Assembly (NCBI GenBank): GCA_048013815.1
Contig: CM106585.1
Span: 434,001-498,000, forward strand
DNA: 64,000 bases
From: Setoptus koraiensis
Lineage: Eukaryota; Arthropoda
Direction: 5' to 3'
The notes under the pieces are model-generated. The model saw nothing but the letters and a program-made list of their open reading frames with translations, was not told where the DNA came from and made no database searches. Below are positions 59,501 to 64,000 of this stretch, one piece after another. Positions within the stretch are counted from its first letter, which is position 1. Each line of letters opens with the position of its first letter. Position numbers and translations under genes: made by a program.

Positions 59501-62500
59501 TGTTGATCCATAATCCAATTTACATCAAGCCAAAATAATAAAACCAGAAAAAAATCTACCAATATCCATCAATAAAAACATCGCATATACCAAATCCATC
59601 AAATCCTCCAGATGCCAATTCCATCCATCTATAGACAATCACATATAACAATTCGAATTCACACATAGAAATCACAATTCGATTATCCAATCACCAAAGA
59701 TTACACATAATACAATCAACACACAATCCAAAATCCTATCCAAATCATCATCCATAAAAAGAATACTCCATCACACCACAATCAAAAATCACTTTCCAAA
59801 CATACAATCTAACCAACAACATACTACACCAATCATATAAATTGCTATACAACTTCTAATATAAACATTAATCCAACAGTAACAAAAAATTATCGACAAA
59901 AATATCTTGATAATCTCACATATCTCTCCACCATTCACACAAAAATCAAACAAACCATCCAAATAAAACAAAATACACATATTTTCATCACACTGTAAAC
60001 AGTCATCCCATTTCCTCAAACACATAAAATAAAATCACACATTGCTCAATCAAAAACAATAAAAGTCATTACCAATCATATCAACAAAAACCTTATCTCC
60101 ATCATATCAAAATTCCATCATTCCTCAGATCACAAAATATAGCAAAACCATCATACAAAGCTCATACAAAATTCAACGACAATCCCCTTTCACAAAGACA
60201 CCATCCCACTACCAATGATACAAGACTCCACAGGAGGACAATCTAAAGATCAATTCTAACAAATCAACCAAACATAAAATCAACATTCCTAAAATAAGAT
60301 CATTAACATTACCATCTATAACATTTCCGCAACAATACTCATCAATTACCACATCCGAAGCTGCATAATCGCACATGCCATGCAAAGTCCAACACAGATC
60401 ACACATCACATCCATCCAATCCAATATCAATATCTCCAACAATATTCAAAATCAAAAAAGCATAAAAAAAAAACAACAAAAATTAAGCACAAAACATGAA
60501 TCGAACCATATATCTAAACAAACAACATCACCATAATCTCAATTAATGATTACATACACAATTCTCAATCCACAATCATACATCGAGTCCTCATCCCAAC
60601 CAATAACGCTTAACACCAATAATTATTAATTGCACACACATTCCCAATTCATAACCATCTTTTCAAAAATTCTCCATACCAATCATCATAAACATACAAA
60701 TATCAAGAATACATATAATATAATCCAACCAATCATTTCAAACAATCACATCCATCCTAAGCATCAAACAAACATCCATCATCAAAACACACAAAAATAT
60801 CATACATCAATACATTACTACACTCATCATCAGCATATCACACCATCATTTTATTATCAAAAATCCAAAATCACGTCCCTAAAAAAAATTCCCATATATC
60901 AAACCGAATAATCCTTAAACTTACCACTAAATCATTCTTATAAATCGAAAAGCTCACCATAAATAACAACATTCAAATTCCCCAAATCATCAATTCAAGA
61001 AAAGCATAGTGTTTAAAATACAATTCCGTATCAGTCTTCCGAATATCATATCATGAATCCATTATCAGTATTCTACCACATCATCACAGGAACTTCGTAA
61101 ATTCCAGCACATAAGCTACATAATGTAAATACAATTCATTACACATCACAATGCAATACCACCAACACAAGCATCATGACATCTCGTACCTTCCAACATT
61201 CTGCAATAAACCAATACATCAATAAAAAAGGTCAAAATATAAAACATTTCAATCATCGTCCATTCGCTAAATATCAAAATTCTCTACAAATTGATTCACA
61301 ATTCACATGAACATCCAATTACAAATCCCCCAATCTATATATATCTTTCTCTTATACATCATCCCCATATATACCACACACAATCCTGTTCCATCTCAGA
61401 TGTAAAAACATTTACTTCATAATCTACTATATTGTACCATCACACAATCATAATTTATTTCATCATTCTTTTCACAGATCTCAGCAAGCACATCACAACC
61501 AGCGATAGCGAACATGTAATAATCTACATCATAGACAATCTCAATGTACAACAAAAACGAATCTAAAGATCATCCTCCCAATCGCAATAAGATGATCTTA
61601 AGCATACACATCACACATCCATCTCACAAGTCAAGCATAATAATACAAAACAATTCGCCACCATGCGACAACATCATTCTTATCCACCCAAAAAATCATA
61701 GATCAAACATAAATCATCTTAATCGCACAAATTCACAGTCTAGACACAAAATACGAAACATCATTATTGAAACATCATCAACAAGATCAAGCCAGATCAT
61801 AATCGCAATCTCACACAAATAAATCCAATCATTCTATATGTCAACAACAAAATCATCTGTTCTCACATCAATATCTCATGCATCAAAACATATCTAATAA
61901 CATTCTACATTCCATCAGCTTTCAACACATCCATAAAGAAATACCCAATCGCAACATCCTTCTACATCTCTAATCCACATTCTAAAATCAAATGAATCTT
62001 CAAAACATCTAATTTTCCCTTTAAATGTACAAATCTCTACACAAAATACAAATTCATCAATATATCCATCCAAATTTCATTCATCCTCACTTCTTCGCTT
62101 TCTAAACTTCCAAACAGCAACACAATCAATCTTCCAATGTATTTTAACATCTCCAAGCATCTCGTTCATAGATAATACTCAATAAACAAACAAGGCCTCA
62201 ACAACATACACATAACAATCCAAAATAATCTTCACACAATGACATATATATATCACATCACACAAACACATGTTCTCGTTTCAGAATTGTCCGCTTGTCC
62301 AGGCAATCTCTTTTATCAATCAATGAGCTACATAAACACATTACAAAAATTCACACAACATCCACTCACACATAATCACAATATCAAGATCAACACAACA
62401 CCAGAAGACCCACCAAAAAAATCAAACAATCAATCAATCAACTTTCATCCATACCTTACAGCATCATATATCATACATCCAAAATAAATTCCATCTCTCA

Positions 62501-64000
62501 TAACCAAATACATATATTTTCAATCCAAAACATCTTTTGCCAGGAACATTCAACCCACCATCAGATAAACATATCAATCCACTTGATAATAACCAATAAC
62601 ATATAATATGATTCATACATAGTACATCACAGAACACAACATCCATCATCATAATCTAAACAGCATAATATATTCCTACCAACATCACCACAATATCACA
62701 TAACAAAAAGGACGTCGATATCCAACAATTAATTCCTTAGCACATCAAATCCACATCAAACCTTTTGTCTTATTCCCCATTAAAGAAACAAATAACACAC
62801 AAACAAAACCACATCATATCCATTCATCCAACAAAATCATCTCATATCAAAGCATCAAAAAACACATCAGACAACCCAAATCAAAACCAATCATCAAACA
62901 TCATCAAAAATTATCAGATTCAAAAAATCGCAGCACAATCTCTTATAAATAATTTCTACATTTCTGTTCAAAAAAAATATTCTCGATCTCAACCATTTTT
63001 TCTAACATCTACAATCACAAACAAATACAACATCTCATAATCTATACAGAATCCCCTACACGAAAAAAACAATATATAAAGATCAAACTCACCAACACAG
63101 TAATTTCATTTCTACCATACAGACATTCATCCACAACCACAAATCACATTACAAAAACAATGTTAGCAATATTTCCAATCCAAAAAAAACATCAGCTTAA
63201 TCTCCAATTAAGCATAATCCCAAGATAAAATCCTAAATTTCACATAATCAATCTTCAAAATCAAATTAAAAACACACAATCGCACATCACACAACCAGCA
63301 TTCTCAATCCTCATAATCACAAAAATCAATCATAAATAAAATCCACCATTCCAATCTGGCCTACATTCCATCCTCATCAACCAATTAAAAGCCACCAGCC
63401 CCAATAGTCCAAAACAACAATACATCACACTCAATACCATTTTACACAAATCCTTATCCGCATTCATCTTACAAATCCAAAACATCCACATCTAATTCCC
63501 GACATACACCAACATTCCACCACAACATCTAGCCTCATAATAAATCAAATGCAAACATGTAGTTCTTAGATTCGATTCAATCTCCATTATTAACACTAAC
63601 ATCGACACATAACGAAAATATTATTTTTCTCAGTTTATGCAAATAAAAATCACATATTCCTCCCGCCAAAAATATATTATTACATATATCTCATTCTCTC
63701 ATTAAACTCCCATATATCAAAAATCTCCACATCAAGAATCCAAAACACACCACCAACACATCACACATAACCATACAAACAAAAAAAATTATTTCATCCC
63801 ATCAATATAAAATTCATCCCCATCGTCCATATACCCAATCCAATCATCCATATCCACATATCCTCACAAACCAATCTCCTCAAAACAATCTATCCATCCT
63901 CTTATCAACACATTTCAATCATTTCGCATCATCAATTCAGCACAAGTTAACAGTCATCTACTCATTAAACACAATAATCAAAATCTACAAGAAATCAATC
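56551..64000. other. G-depleted, strongly strand-asymmetric tract
   Basis: From about 56,550 to the window end the plus strand holds very little G. Hand counts: 57901-57960 has A26 C14 T18 G2, and 60061-60120 has A27 C16 T16 G1, against A21 T17 C10 G12 in an ordinary line (26641-26700). C and T stay near normal while A gains roughly what G lost, so purines still nearly balance pyrimidines. The border is sharp, within a few tens of bases. G retention is patchy, with more around 62,180-62,330. No gene, tandem repeat unit or mobile element is recognisable, and plus-strand frames are broken by frequent TAA. The open frames reported by length alone are chance products of the skew. The right end lies outside the window. 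Confidence 0.85.
56585..56605. repeat. (CA)n microsatellite at the start of the G-depleted tract
   Basis: Pure CA run just inside the composition border. Confidence 0.85.

Noticed and set aside
56551-64000. Mitochondrial insertion (NUMT) or mitochondrial contig
   Set aside because: The A/C-rich skew resembles an arthropod mitochondrial strand, but no mitochondrial protein, rRNA or tRNA was recognised and TAA codons break all plus frames.
56551-64000. Telomeric or satellite array
   Set aside because: No TTAGG/CCTAA-type units and no repeating unit length could be seen by eye. A distant, decayed satellite cannot be fully excluded.

Overview
The window is eukaryotic nuclear DNA from a small-genome arthropod. 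An acariform mite or a close relative fits best, but this is inference. It rests on compact genes with few short GT-AG introns (59 to about 150 bp), Asn/His/Gln-rich low-complexity tails, abundant CA and GA microsatellites, and the protein set itself. There is no sign of operons, CRISPR, rRNA or recognisable tRNA genes.

Layout. At 0.8-10 kb lies a dense cluster: an SLC4A11-type transporter (+), INCENP (-, tail to tail with it), tubulin cofactor C (+, head to head with INCENP) and a secreted double-VWC protein (+). At 11.1-13 kb is a COE/EBF (Collier/Knot) transcription factor whose IPT/TIG domain is missing from a continuous exon. A gene-poor block of about 17 kb follows, rich in microsatellites, with nothing I can call coding. 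At 30.4-34.1 kb a very short agrin (NtA domain plus one follistatin/Kazal unit) sits tail to tail with dystroglycan, the classical agrin receptor. Next come a prolyl 4-hydroxylase alpha subunit (38.4-40.3 kb), a perfect 705-bp palindromic foldback element (42.0-42.7 kb), calnexin (42.9-44.8 kb) and a very long receptor guanylate cyclase (45.3-50.7 kb, -, four exons reconstructed). From 50.8 to 56.5 kb there is non-coding DNA with a cluster of CA/GT repeats.

From about 56,550 to the window end (about 7.4 kb) the plus strand almost lacks G, while A is correspondingly in excess. The base counts look like ordinary DNA of this genome in which most plus-strand G has become A, that is, C-to-T change confined to the minus strand. 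This is the strangest signal here. It could be strand-specific hyperdeamination, an unusual heterochromatic sequence, or a sequencing or assembly artefact.

Shared themes: several products act in the secretory pathway and extracellular matrix (calnexin folding, collagen prolyl hydroxylation, agrin, dystroglycan, the VWC protein). The agrin and dystroglycan adjacency is the most suggestive functional link. All identifications come from reading the translations against remembered family sequences; no database search was run.
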